From Rhizophagus clarus (taxonomy: Eukaryota; Glomeromycota; Glomeromycetes; Glomerales; Glomeraceae), in NCBI GenBank assembly GCA_015698045.1, contig BLAL01000162.1:372001-436000 (forward strand): 64,000 nt of DNA. Reading direction: 5' to 3'. Shown here one piece after another: positions 36,921 to 49,537 of the stretch. Made by a program: the position numbers and the translations under genes. The first letter of the stretch is position 1. Each line of letters starts with the position of its first letter. A model generated the notes under the pieces. The model made no database searches. It saw only the letters and a list, made by a program, of their open reading frames with translations, and was not told where the DNA came from.

Positions 36921-37065
36921 TATAGATGTCAACCAAATTATTTTAAATAAATCTCAAATTAGTTTGTATATTTTAGCTGCTATAATTTTCAAATTTACAA
37001 ATTATAAAATTTATATATATAATTTTAAATTTGCATATTTAGGTTGATTTGAATAGCATCTATAG
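36921..37065. mobile_element. MITE with CTATAGATG-type ends, copy 1
   Basis: Ends TATAGATGTCAACCAAATTA and AATAGCATCTATAG are inverted repeats; the body matches the element at 60034-60219, including the AATTTTATAATTTG-like centre. Confidence 0.6.
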
Positions 37066-37439
37066 TCTAAACATCAATTATATATAGAGATTATAGAATT
37101 AAAGGTAATTATAATAGCTCATGTAAGTAACATACCAAACTTTTTTAAACGTAAAATCATATATTTATCAATCAAAATAAATGCATTTAATTTGATTTTT
37201 TTAAAATAAACAGTATATATATAAATCTTTAATATATAAATATTACTTCTGTTTTTATATAATAAAAAAATGCTTTTGTGGCATTTTTTTCACCAAACTA
37301 TGATATATTATATTTGTAACTTTTTAAGAAAAAAGTTTTACTAGAAAAAAAATTTTTTTATTATAATTAATAATAAAAATAATAATAAAAAAATGCTTAT
37401 ATACTTACGTTTTTTTAAAATTATATTCTCTTTCTTTTA

Positions 37440-38802
37440 TAAATTAAAACCTAAACTACTATTGAACAAAGAGTACAAGTAATTATGATACTTGAATATA
37501 GCTTTACTACAAAAAAAAATTGCTGCTAAGATTGGTTGTAAAACTTATATAACAATTATAAGACTTAAAAAAAATACAAGAAAACTGGTAGAATTAAAGA
37601 TAAACCACATTTAGGTCAATCACATATGTTAAATAAGCATAATAAATATACAATCACAACTTCTAAATATGATGATTGGAACCTTATTATGATAATTGAT
37701 ATAATATTTACTATATTTACTAGTATCAAAATGGCCAAAGTGTACATAGTTATACTTATATTACTTTAAAAAAATTATTCTTAAAGTGTATGAATGTATG
37801 AAACAGTTATTTTAACGTGATATCTTTGTATTCAGAGATCATATATAATCATAAGATGCTTTGTGAATGACAAATGTTCAAATGCTGTTTAATTAATAAA
37901 GTCTTTACAAACTAATGAAAAAATTGAAGTTAGTATTAATATTATACATAAAGCGTTAAGAAAAAATAGTTTGACATTTAGAGTAAAATATAAGAAATTG
38001 TCTAAAAAACATTGTAAGAAATGGCTTAAATTTGCTAAAAAGTTTAAAAATTGGATAATAAATAATTGGAGCAAAGTAGTTTAATCTGATTAGTCCAAAT
38101 TTTAGATATTTAAATTAGACAGATGACAATACTATTAGAAAAAACTGGAAGAGGCACTTAAAAACTCTTATGTAAAACTTACAATTAAATTTAGTGGTAG
38201 TAGTATTTTCATATAAAGGTGTTTCACTTCTCATAGTATAAGTTATTTATGTAAAATTAATAGAAGCCTAGATGTCAAATTATATCATAATATAGGGTCT
38301 TTACAATAGAAAGGTACGAAACTCATAAAAAAATAAAAATTTAATTAATATTATATCTACACTTATTTTAGTATAAAAAACATAATTAGTATATAAAGTA
38401 AATTTAAAAATTTTTTTGAGTTTCGTACCTTTCTATTGCAAAGACCCCATATATTGCATGAAGACTTTATAGAAACATTTCAGTATTATGAATTTAATAC
38501 TTCAAATATTATCTTTTAATAGGATAATAATCTAAAATATACTGCAATACTTACAAAGCAGTGGTTTGATAATAATAGTATTAAAGTTTTATCATGATCA
38601 CCACAATTACTTAATCTCAATCCCATAGAACATCTTTAAAATGATATTAATCATCAACTTAAAGCATTAAATATTAAAATTAAAGGAAAAGATATATTAT
38701 AGAAGTATATTTCTTAAATTTGGAATGCTAAATTGATTGAGTCAATACCAAAAAGAATTCAAGATGTTATTAATACTAAAAGTGGTTATACAAGATGGTA
38801 AA
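37440..38802 (+). pseudogene. Decayed Tc1/mariner transposase
   Basis: Three-frame reading of the plus strand recovers pieces of a Tc1-type transposase in the right order. These are a helix-turn-helix segment ending GRIKDKPHLGQSHML, a middle block ...KWLKFAKKFKNWIINNWSKV, the first catalytic-Asp region reading S-D with adjacent stops, and the C-terminal catalytic region with QDNNLKYTA, QWFDNNSIKVLS and LNLNPIEHL. Many stops and frameshifts make it non-functional. A 157-bp MITE (38293-38449) is inserted within it. A possible right end lies near 39045-39071 (GATGCGTTACTTTTGTGAAC); the left end is not clear. Confidence 0.75.
38293..38449. mobile_element. TA-target MITE, copy 3, nested in the Tc1 relic
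   Basis: Family ends with GGGTCTTTACAATAGAAAGG and its complement ending AAGACCCCA; flanked by TA on both sides. It lies in opposite orientation to copy 1. Its terminal repeats are better preserved than copies 1 and 2. Confidence 0.8.
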
Positions 38803-39623
38803 AAATATTTTTACTAATATTTTTTGTTTTTTTTTAAAAAAAAAAATGTTAAATTTTATGATGGTAATAAATATGTATAAATGATTTTAATAAACATTAC
38901 ATAATTAAAATAAAACTGATTTATTAAATATTACTAAAATTAACATATTATGATGATCTTATAGTTTATTATGCATATATTAAATATTATATTTATATAA
39001 GTTCATATGATTGATAAACATGTGATTTAAAAACTGATATTTTTAGGATGCGTTACTTTTGTGAACACTGTATAATGGATTTTATTAGAAAACAGTCTTA
39101 GAATTAGTAATAATTATTAATTAGTAAGATATTTATCTTAGGTTTTCTTTAATGATTAGGAGTTTTGTTTTCTTTTCTCCTTTATTTATTTATTATTACT
39201 TAGTTTTTAGTATAATATAAGACTGGCTGTTATTTCACATCCAATAGTTGAAAGCTTGCTTTTTTATAATTATAAGATTTTGACATATTTCTTTATTCTA
39301 CTATATTAATAAAGTAGGTAATGTTATATTCACTTTTTAAAAAGTAAAGCTATATTTAAATTGTTTTTAAATTGTAAATCTGTGTAATGCTGGCTAGAAT
39401 TAAATGATCATTACATACATTGCCCTTTTTAAAAGCAAAATTTCCTTTTGGATTTGTGTACCGTTACGTGATATTTACACTGTACAGTTCAAGATTTATT
39501 TATACAGGTAATCTAAACGGATAATATTATTTATTATTAAATTTAAAATATAAGCAATTAATACCAATAACGAATACCAATAACTGGTTCAGATTCTTAT
39601 TTTTAAAGATCTAACTAAATATG

Positions 39624-42311
39624 TTAAGTAGATAAATAAATATCTTCTTCCTCTTCTTCGGGTATTCCTCTTTCCAGATCTCTTAAATTTTCTCTTTGTT
39701 GACCAACATGAACACTTTCATTACTAGATGACGGATAATGTTGTCTTGAAATAGTAATATTATTTGGATGAATGTTACCGAATATACTATCCATTTCCTC
39801 TAATGAATTTCCCTTTGTTTCTGGATAAAAAATGTGTACAAATATTGCCATTATAATGCTAAATATTCCAAAAATTATATATGTACTTCAAAGAAAAAAA
39901 AACTTTATTAATAAAGATAAAAATTACTAAAGATAAAAGTTTTAATTAATAAAAGAAACTCTTACCCCCATGTAATACTGTTTACAAGATGAAGAATTAA
40001 TTAATAAAAGAACTTTGTATAGTATTAAATATTTAAAAACTTACCTATTCAATAAAATTGGTACAATTTGTCCAAGAACGAAATTAAATAGCCAATTAAA
40101 TGCAGTTGTTATAGACAATGCCTTACCTCGAATACTATTAATAAATTCAATTAGTAGGTAAATTATTTAAAGAAAAAACTATATAAGCTTACCGTAATGG
40201 ATAGATTTCAGCAGGATAAATCCATCTGGTCTAAAAATAATAATCGTAATTTAATAAATTTTATATATATTCAAAGAGTATATATTATAGTAATTTAAAT
40301 TTAGTATTACCGGACCCCATGAATAAGCAAAACTAGCCACGGAAATATATATAAAAATAGTAACAGCTAAGGAACTTGCTTTATTATCTAGTTTAATGAA
40401 ATTTTTTCCTAGTGTACTATCGAAATATTTTGTTCCATCTATTGCTAATATACTTCCTATGATCAACATCGATGCTCCCATTAACATGCTTCCCGATATT
40501 CTTGGAGAACAGAATTAAGTCGCTTCAAAACATCAAATAAAATTTAGACGAAATTACATTTATCGATTACTTCTAACTTACAAAGTTGCTCTACGTCCCC
40601 AACGATCTACCCAGAGTATTGCAGGAACGGTAGCTAAAATATTTACAAACCCTAATAAAACAAATATAGCTAATGAAAACATGTCACATTGTTATTTTTT
40701 TTATAATCACGTGATTACCGTTAATTCCCGTAGAAAGATCAATTCCAGCATTATTATAAATTTGAGGTGCAAAATACTACAAAATTTCGAAAGCAAATAA
40801 GCATGATAGACCTTGTTTCGAATTTCTTTGGTTTTATTTACCATGATAGCATTTATTCCATTCAATTGTTGAAAAATCTGAATAAAGATTCCCAATAACA
40901 CTCTTTTCCGAATATTTTCGGGTCCTTTTTTAATCAATTCTGAATAATTTTTTGCAGCAAATTCCCGTTCGAATCTCACATTATCTTTGATTTCCGTATA
41001 TTCTTTCTGTACAGCCTCTGCGGTTCTATCACCACCGGCTCGCAATTTTGCTAATACTGTTATTGCTTCCTCATCACGATCAGAACATACCAACCAGCGT
41101 GGCGAAAATGGAAGAAAAGACATCCCGAAAGCTTTGAATGAGGGGCGAACAAAAGAATCGGCATGAAATATGAGCTAAAGATAATTTTATAATGAGCAAA
41201 AAAATATATATATTAAAAAAAAGTATTATTAGTCACCAAGTATTAACGCTGGAACATTTTGAATCCATAACGGAATTCTCCATTGTGCAGATGAATCAAA
41301 TTTTTCTGTAGCATAATTAATCCAAAATGAAATTGCTAATCTAAAGAAATATAAATAAAAGTCAAAATTTGTTTAAAATTCTTAACGAAATATAAACATA
41401 TTTTTACCCTATAGTAATTGACCATTGTTGAAAAGATATTAAACGACCACGAATTTCTTTTGGACTTATTTCAGATTGATACTTTATTATAATTACAGTA
41501 TTGTTTATATTTTTGAGACACGTGAATTCGTAGAATGTATTAATTTTACCACTTACCAGAGGTACGATCATAGAAAGAATACTAAATTAAGCGCATAAAA
41601 ATATTATCTATATATTCAACTTCCTAATTTGATTAATAAGAGTGACGCGTTAATATGAACTTACCCAATTGAAATGCCAGCAACAACTCTTCCAAAATAC
41701 AATTGAATAAAAGTCGTAGCAGTTGCTTGTAAAACACTGCCAACAATGAATACAATAGATGCACCAAGAATTGAGAATTTTCTGCCGATTTTATCGGCAA
41801 AGTATCCCGATATAAGTGCGCCTATAAAATACGAATTAATTCGAGATTTTTCCTGGTTACTGCGCCTCGTGATTTAATATCATACCAAAAAAACATCCTG
41901 CCAACAATGAAGATACGATTGATCCTTCTTTTGCAAGTCCAGAGGGAAACTTTTCACGAAAGTGAGACATGGTAAGGATTCCAGATATGACACCTATTAA
42001 CATAGAATTTTTTTTTTCGATCGTCGAAATAAAGGATTTACATATAAAATTTCATGCAATTTCTAATTTTGACACTTCCATTTTATCGATCATCATTTTT
42101 GCTTAAAAAAAAAAAAAAATCTCCCGCCAAAAATCTAAATTTCGTTACTTACCGATATCATACCCAAAAAGTAAACCACCTATATAAGGTTTAAAATTTC
42201 ATTTTATCAAAATTAAAAAAAAAAAAATTCTAAAATTTATTCAAAAATTTTAAATACAATACCAATAGCAGAAAACGCCGCACACACATATACATAGCTG
42301 CTTTCATTCAT
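39624..42311 (-). CDS. MFS sugar (monosaccharide) transporter, 523 aa
   Basis: Fifteen exons, minus strand: 42263-42311, 42153-42179, 41886-41993, 41665-41821, 41557-41581, 41408-41481, 41237-41340, 40842-41131, 40719-40776, 40582-40669, 40311-40500, 40193-40230, 40045-40134, 39966-39977, 39624-39885 (1572 nt, in frame). Motifs of the sugar porter family are all present: GGLLFGYDIG (TM1), DKIGRK (loop 2-3), YQSEISPKEIRGR (after TM4), FSPRWL (after TM6), QQLNGINAI (TM7), WVDRWGRR (loop 8-9), WIYPAEIYPLRIRGK (after TM10) and FYPETKGNSLEEMD (C-terminus). It is a twelve-helix plasma-membrane hexose/proton symporter; substrate cannot be read from sequence. Exon 14 is a 12-nt microexon. In a mycorrhizal fungus this class takes up plant-derived sugars. 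Confidence 0.95.
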
Positions 42312-42378
42312 TTTTTCTCTATTGTAAAAAATTTTGGTATAATTATTTTTATTTAAAAGATAAATTCATTTGTTCAAG

Positions 42379-42431
<53 letters not shown>

Positions 42432-43158
42432 AGCAAGATTAAAACATGTTTTATCGTGAAAAATATATCAACGAACAAAAGTATGAAAATAAAAAAAAAC
42501 ATATCATTCATCATCATTAAGACTTACGTTAAAAAATCATTAAAATAATTCCAAAAAGAAAAGAAGTCGCGATAGATGTTATCATGAAAGAAAGAAAAAA
42601 AAATTTAAGGAGACGATAAATAAAAAAACAAGTTACGTATTTGGGTTTACATATATATACTTATTCCCGCAAGATTCCCCAACAATAAAAAATTTTTTCA
42701 TTTAACTAACATAAATCAATTAAACCAAATATTTCTGGTATCATGTTCAATAAAAGCTAACACGCAATTCAAATTATTTCTGCGTGTTTCACTAATAATT
42801 AAACGACTGATTGAAGATTTTCCCGAAATTTTCGTTTCTTCACGTGTATTTATTTCCTCCTGTTAAAAAAACATCGACTACACGTTATTTTTTTTAATTA
42901 GCTGCCCTTTAATTACTGTACTTGTATTTGATTATTTGTTGAACATGTGATCAAAAAGATAAATCGAAAAGATATTACTATAAAACTTATTTTTTGGATG
43001 ACTTGTACCTAATAAGTATGTAGTATTATGCCTTGATTTAATTATTATAAAAATGTAAATGATTATTTTTGAACTATTCATTTCGAATTGTGAATATTGA
43101 ATTATAAAATGGCTCAATATTAATTCTGCGTGAATTAGAAAGTCAATCACGTGAGAGG
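42312..43158. promoter_or_regulatory. Divergent upstream region of the sugar transporter and CACUL1-like gene
   Basis: Contains a 47-nt A run at 42379-42425, 68 bp upstream of the transporter start, the kind of poly(dA:dT) tract that disfavors nucleosomes, and a TCACGTGA palindrome at 43147-43154, a few bases before the CACUL1-like start. No gene recognised. Confidence 0.45.
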
Positions 43159-44409
43159 ATGACGAAATCGATAGTTGATCAAAATGATCGGCTCTTATTT
43201 TTTGCGTGTTTGAACAAGCAACTTTATAATAATACAATTTTTACATATAAATTTTCGATGGATATTGTAATGAATGAAAGTGAGATACAAAGAACTTCCT
43301 CTAATACTATTGGACCAAGTTTTGGAATGAATCCTGGTATATATAATACTTGATTTTCGTTCTTTTTCAAATCAGTAAAGGTTTTAAAAGTGCGTTTCTT
43401 TAAATTCCGTCGAAAAAACTCAGTCCAAATTACAGAATGTACATATGAGTCTACGTTTTGGCCTCAAATTTCAGGTTTTGTTCGTCATGCATTGCAAGCT
43501 GATCTTCAAGTTGACCGACCATTGCACACGTACTCACATGAAGAACTTTACAGGTACTCGTTACTGATTGTATTTTGCTGTTCTTTATTTAAAATTAATT
43601 CTTTACCTATGTCACTTAGGAGTATATATTGGATGTGTTGGCAAGGATTTCATAAAAGACTTTTTTCAGACTTGACTTCAATTATTGAAGAAACTCTTCA
43701 TTTACTTGGTAACCAATTGGAAAATATTCAACAATCAGATATCTGGTTTCTTAGTTTTGCGAAGACATCCATTAATCATGCCAGAGCTACGGATATTCTA
43801 GGCAGCGTATTTGCTTACCTGGTATGTTTATAAATAAATAAGTATGCTTTAGAATTTACATGTTATTTCATATATCCCTTTCTCATTAGGATAAAACTTA
43901 TATTCAATACACACTTCATCAAAATCTACGAGATGTGTTAATTTCTAATTTTCAAGAAATCATTATAGAAAGGTCAGAAATGCGAATAATTTATGTCTTT
44001 GGTATGGTATTGGAGAACCCTGGTATTGTTGACTTAAACCTTGTAGTCGACGTTATTAAATCATTATATAAGATGAAACCTGGTAATGTGAAGACAAACT
44101 GTATCTAGCATTCATAAATTTGCATAATGAATTTTGTTATATTGAATTTTTTTTTTTCTTTGATAACTTTTAGATTATATATATTTGAATCCAACTTTGT
44201 TTCAAAATTCTATCAATGATTTAAAATTACCCTCTGATGTGCAGGATTTACGTGTGCGCCATACGACATTGGAAACCAAATATCAATTGGAAAAATTAAA
44301 AAGTGAAGGTTGGGAGCCAGGATTTTCTAAATTGAAAAGATCATTGTCAACTGATGAGGATGTTGAGATGCAACAAGGAGAAAAATCTGTAAAGCGCGTA
44401 CAATATTAA
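43159..44409 (+). CDS. CACUL1-like cullin-repeat protein, 323 aa
   Basis: Exons 43159-43336, 43391-43553, 43620-43821, 43890-44082, 44174-44409 (972 nt). After a divergent N-terminus, the protein shows a cullin N-terminal-type helical repeat: SIYWMCWQGFHKRLFSDLTS, IWFLSFAKTSINHARATDIL, AYLDKTYIQYTLHQNLRDVL. It then shows the segment VIKSLYKMKPDYIYLNPTLF...LKLP, which fits what I know of CDK2-associated cullin-domain protein 1 (CACUL1). It lacks the cullin RING-binding homology domain, so it is not a full cullin. The end is basic and Glu/Gln-rich (SVKRVQY). In animals CACUL1 is tied to CDK2 and cell-cycle entry; the fungal role is unknown. The exon 1 boundary and start (43159 versus 43258) are less sure. 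Confidence 0.72.
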
Positions 44410-44635
44410 GAATTATTACATTCTGATGCGTATAATGTAGTATATAACGAACGAAATATTAGTACCTATAATAATTCATAAATACACAATTTATGCACAC
44501 ACCATTCTGTACATTAACAATATTGTGAATGTCAAGATTCTATAGCAATGAAAAAAATTACTGGCAATAAAAAATTTGAACAAACGGTTAATTTTCAAAA
44601 ATTTTCATTCATTTAATTCTTTAATATTTTTTTAA

Positions 44636-44672
<37 letters not shown>

Positions 44673-45251
44673 TAAATTTGCGGATGATAAGAGAAAGGAA
44701 TTGTAGGACGTAAATTGGCCACAATTAAAGAACAAGTCTAAGGCCAAAAGTAAGTTGTTTCTTCCCATTAGAGAATAATATTAACATCCGCTAACTATAA
44801 TAACGAGGAAAATTATCTAAAATATATATGTATATGTATATATGTAAATAGATGTTTCAAAGGTGATACTGATGTCGGACGAATAATATGAGTACCGGAT
44901 TACATATAAAATATTAATATATATAAAATATTAATGAAAATAAACAGTAAAACACCTCTGATATACAGTGCGTAAAACAGCAATATTTGGATACAAAGAA
45001 GTGAATACACTTATTGTATAATAATGCTGAAAGTGATGATTGATTAGGGTTTTAATGCTTATTCTAGCACTCTAGTGTTTCACACACGATTGACTACGAT
45101 AGAACCATATGAAACAACTCGAACTAAGAGGAAAGAAAATAAGGCAGCGCACAATACATATATCCTGTATAGATTGGCCTAAATTAAAGAAGAAGTCATT
45201 GATAAATATATTTATTTAATGCGAGTTATTTCTTTAGAAAATTCGTAAAAG
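44410..45251. other. Intergenic region, no gene; long A/T runs
   Basis: Convergent 3' flanks. A T run followed by an A run at about 44638-44671 forms a perfect A/T hairpin. Nothing else recognised. Confidence 0.4.
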
Positions 45252-46074
45252 CTATATAATACTAACTCTGAATGCGGAAGGGGCGACAGCAGCGATTTGT
45301 AAGTTATTTGATAAGGGCTGTTGTATATCTGCTGGTTGATTGTCACATTTGTCGAGAAATCTTATTAAGTCTCTTTCAAGTGCTTTTAAACACTTTACCT
45401 CTCGTTTCTTTCGACGGATCTCTTGATTTTTTTTATAAAGTTCACGTCGTACTTATGAATTAAAACGGAGGAATTTAGAAAAAAATAGATTATTTAGATC
45501 ATAATTGTGAAAAAAAACTTACATTCTCTAGTTTGAGCTTGAATTTCTTGACGTTTAAGTTTATACATAATGGCTTCCTTTTCCAAAGCTCTTATTTCAT
45601 CTCTTTCCTGAAGAGATCCCTACATATAAAAGAAATAAAATATAAGTTTTGAGAATACAGATGTAATAACTAATACGTAAATTATATTCTATGGAGATTT
45701 TCACATAAACGGTGAATAGCCGGTACTAAAAACAATTTTTTGCCTAGATGTTAGTTCACAAGTGAACTTACTTTATGTTTTCGTTCAGGTATGGTAGCAC
45801 GATGAGCCAAATTAAACCTGACTTTACGTTTATTCAGCAGGTTGTTATTATTAAGGATGTTCTTTTTCTTTGGCTCAAAATTTACGTTGCCCAAAAGGTC
45901 AAAGAACATGTTGTCTCGTATGCCGAAGTCATTTAACCCTCTAAAACCACTTTCTATACCTCCGCAGCCACCACAACCATAACTATAATATCCTCCTTTA
46001 GTAGAAGTCAAACGAGCATTAGTAGCCGAATGACCAAATATGAGAGGATGTGTTCTGTCTTGGCGAGGAGCCAT
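45252..46074 (-). CDS. Unassigned coiled-coil protein, 199 aa
   Basis: Minus strand exons 45772-46074, 45523-45619, 45252-45451 (600 nt, in frame). I do not recognise the family. The N-terminal third has a Gly/Tyr/Cys patch (GGYYSYGCGGCGG) and a basic stretch (NKRKVRFNLAHR). From about residue 95 to 150 it is a strongly charged helix with heptad character: LQERDEIRALEKEAIMYKLK, EIQAQTRELRRELYKKNQEI, RKKREVKCLKALERDLIRFL. Basic plus coiled-coil resembles a bZIP layout, but the spacing does not show the canonical N-x7-R basic motif clearly. A structural or chromatin-associated role is possible; function unknown. Confidence 0.7.
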
Positions 46075-46946
46075 TAGTAAATAATAGACAGAAAAATAAA
46101 GGAGAAAAAAAAAAATTTTTTTATAAAAAAATTTTTTTTTTCTTTAGTAATAATTAAAAGAATGCTTGAATCATATAATTGAATGATGATTGTATTTATA
46201 AGTTCTTATAGAAATCGTTTTACAGTAGTAGATGGGGTTAATTTTGTGGCGGGAAATTATTTATAATATGTGGTGGTTTTTATAATAAAAGATTAGTTTT
46301 TTTTTCGTGGGACTTTTGAGTTCCACGAAAAAAAAGAGGAGGGGTTATTTTTATGTAAGGAAACGCGTTTGGTTGTATGAGTAAATTTATAAAAAAATTG
46401 CTCGACTTTTGTATAATCATGTGATCGCCATTGTTTTTATATTAGAACAGGCAAACAGATAGAAAGATAGATGAGACATTGATAAAACTACTGTGCTTTA
46501 ATGAGTTTATATATACATTCCAAAGTAAAAATTTCCGCCAGACTACCTAATCGGTTTACTTGCTATCTCTTCACAGGTTAGGACAAATTTCATTATTGAA
46601 TAGAATTTATTCTTCCATGTAACGAGTTCTACAAGATATAATATTGACCAAATAAATTACAGCGGTTCTACTACCATCACTTTCAGTTTCTCTCCTTTTA
46701 ACAATAAAAATAGTTCCAATTGTAACATTTAACAGGTTTGTATTCTAACTTGTTCGAGGTTTATTTTAATAAAATTGGACTAGATCAAATTTGGATTAAA
46801 TGTCTAAGCAAATTGTGTAATGAGTACAGTGTAAAATATATACCGTATATAAGTAAGTACAAGTATATTTATTATACACACGTACATTAAAGATTCCCCG
46901 CCCCGAATATTTAAGTAATTTATTGTTTCTTTTATTTTTCTTTCTT

Positions 46947-46994
<48 letters not shown>

Positions 46995-47598
46995 TTATTT
47001 ATTTATTTATTTTTTTTTTTTAAGAAGAAAGAATAGATTAAAGATTACGATATTTGGTGTATTATTACTATTGTACGGTAAAAAAAAAAATTTCCTTTTT
47101 TTTTTCAAAGGAAATAGTATGATTTATTGTACCATATTTTCCATAATTTGCAATGGACAAAGAAAAAAAAATAAAGTTAGATTTATTGATCTGTTGATTC
47201 TGTCCATTTTTTTGTGTAAGAGAATTTTTTTCTCAACTTGTTGGTTGTAATTGTCGTGTAATAATTATAAATATTCGTGATACCGTACATACGGAAGAAT
47301 GACCGTTCGTGTTCCATAGTTCTTTTCAGAAACTATTTTTTCTTTTTATACCGACAAATTAGGTGATGAAACAATTACTGCGGTAATATAAATACACGAA
47401 TTATATAAAGTTTAGGTTTATGTAAAATGTAAATCCTTTCATTTGGTTTTTTTTATTTATTTCTGCTTTTTAAAGATATAGATATGTTGCTCAGCTGTCA
47501 CGTGTTATCTACACCCATCACTGTATTAATTCTGACCAAGATTAGGAATTTTCGACTTTTAAATTGTAAATGATGAATAAAAAAATCAAATACAAATT
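46075..47598. other. Intergenic region with long poly-T; no gene
   Basis: 1.5 kb. Holds a T run at 46949-46992 followed by TTTA repeats, and an inverted pair around 46300-46335 (TTTTTTTCGTGGGACTTTTG / TTCCACGAAAAAAAA). No coding potential seen. Confidence 0.4.
46949..46992. repeat. 44-nt T homopolymer
   Basis: Uninterrupted T run directly followed by ATTTATTTATTTATTT. It may be the poly-A tail of an old minus-strand retroposed copy, or plain slippage; no retroelement body is recognisable beside it. Confidence 0.7.
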
Positions 47599-48732
47599 TT
47601 ATTGCACCAAATCACATAGCCTTTGCATGATCGAAATTGCACTTCGTTGATATCCTCCACCAAATAAATAGTAATGGTTCAAGTAATGGTACAATTGGTA
47701 CAATTCTGAGATTTCATACAAATTATTATTAAGTGAAATATGCATATCATAAAAGATAACTATAAATCGTACCTTGTCGTTGTTCAAAGTAAGGTTCCTG
47801 ACGTGGGTGATGTTTGTGATATTCTCGAAAGAATTCTTTATAAACACGAAAAACAAATTAATTCTTGAGAAATACCATATATGTATAGAAATAAATATTT
47901 AAGATAGATTTAACAACTACCGCTTCCAGGACTTCCGAACATAGTCAGAATGCCAAGTTCATATTCATTATGACCATAACAAGAAGAAGGATCATAAACA
48001 ATAGGTTCATTTGTATCTAAATTAACGCCCCAATTTCCACTCCATAAATCTCCATGAATTAATACAGGTTTAATTTCAATATTTTTCATTATATGATCAA
48101 CAACTTTATCTATTACTATTTCACCAAGTCTACGTAATTCATTGTCTCCTGGATTATTTTGTAAACATTTCTCTAATATAGGTCTTAATCTTCGTTTTTT
48201 ATAAAATGTTAGCCAATCATCTTCCCATGTATTATCTTGTTCTGTAATGCCACACATCGTCACAACTGGAAAACCGAATTTTCCGTTCGGAGATTGTGAA
48301 GAATGCATTTCGGCCAATTTTCTACCAAATAATATTTGTATTGACGCTGAATGCGAAGTTGAAAGTCGTATGTATGTTGTTACAATAAATGCGCCTCCGT
48401 TAGGTAATATTCCAGAACACAATGGTTTTGGCGCAAATCCTGGGACTGCTTCACGTATCGCGTTCAAAGACTTTGCTTCACCTAAATAAAAACTATTTTT
48501 AATGATATGTTATTACACATGGCTTTTCATGGTAATTTCCCTTACCTTCAAACATTATACGAGAATTTGGCCCACTATTTGTCTTTACGAACACATTACC
48601 GGTGTCTGTGGATAGCTTAAATGCATCAAGACAACCACCTGACAATGCTGATTTGTTCAATACTTTTGCACAAATACCATTGTTTTGGAGGTTCTCTAAA
48701 ATAATTTCTGTAATTTGACTCATTATTTTCAA
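47599..48732 (-). CDS. Fructosamine-3-kinase family protein, 305 aa
   Basis: Minus strand exons 48546-48732, 47921-48481, 47773-47835, 47599-47705 (918 nt). Family blocks in order: ALSGGCLDAFKLSTDTGNVF, VFVKTN (ATP-lysine strand), FEGEAKSLNAI, GGAFIVTTYI, LHGD-type catalytic loop here VLIHGDLWSGN (HGDxxxxN), and the metal-binding YDPSSCYGHNEYEL (where DP replaces the usual DFG-like D). The end FGGGYQRSAISIMQRL is typical. FN3K enzymes phosphorylate sugars attached to protein lysines so the adduct falls off (deglycation). Length matches human FN3K (about 309). A second ATG three codons in could be the start. Confidence 0.93.
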
Positions 48733-49537
48733 ATTATTTTTTACTTCACGATTAAGTAATCATTAATCATGTGAGCACAAATTTTCATATGTTCTTATGA
48801 TCACCCGTGACTATATATAAACGGATGTATTCCTTTTTTATGTATGGGAACCAAATTTTCTGCCGTGTTAGGTAAATTTTAAATTTTTCTGAACGAAATT
48901 TTTGACCAATAGTCCGATACTATATTTAATAAGATTTTTCCGCGTGTTCATTTAAATTTTTTGAATTCTATTCGCCCGCAGTAATTGTGGCCATAACTAC
49001 GTTTCATCATAAAAAGAATACCGTATCTTTTTCATTCGTTACTGGTACATTATTATTATTTACATAATTGCTGCTTTCACTTTTTTTTTTTTTTGATTAT
49101 TCCATTAAAGCCCGACTCCCTATATACTGCTAAGCGTAAGGTTTTGTTTCAAATGATATTCTAAGAACTTTACATAAGTGGGCGACAATATATTTTGTTG
49201 TTCTATTCTCATGCTTTCCTTTAATAGTAATCATTTCATTTTTATTTAATAAAACTGTATTGCTGCATATGAACAATTTTTTGTTAATTCTTTTAAAGCG
49301 TTTTAAACTTACTTTAATTTTTTACTTGCAATTATTTTATTTTTTATTTATTGCAGGCCGCATATTATTTATTTCTCAGTCTTACGTGCTCCTCTATTTG
49401 ACTAATAACTAAATACAAGGTTGACTCCTTGGTTTAGTACTTTCCTTTCCTTCTTTCTCTTTCCTCTTGTAACGATTCGAATTTCTTTGTTCCTTTCTTA
49501 TTTAAAGAAAGCTGTTTCAAGAAAAACTATATACAAA
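48733..49537. promoter_or_regulatory. Divergent upstream region of the FN3K-like gene and Sho1
   Basis: AT-rich, with pyrimidine-rich runs just upstream of the Sho1 start. No ORF or known site recognised. Confidence 0.35.

Noticed and set aside
29563..39623. A CRISPR-like or rRNA/tRNA content in the repeat region
   Set aside because: The regular repeats are MITEs and minisatellites; no cloverleaf or rRNA core sequence was recognised anywhere in the window.
42932..43237. Minus-strand 101-aa ORF upstream of the CACUL1-like gene
   Set aside because: No family resemblance, AT-driven composition, overlaps the opposite-strand start region.
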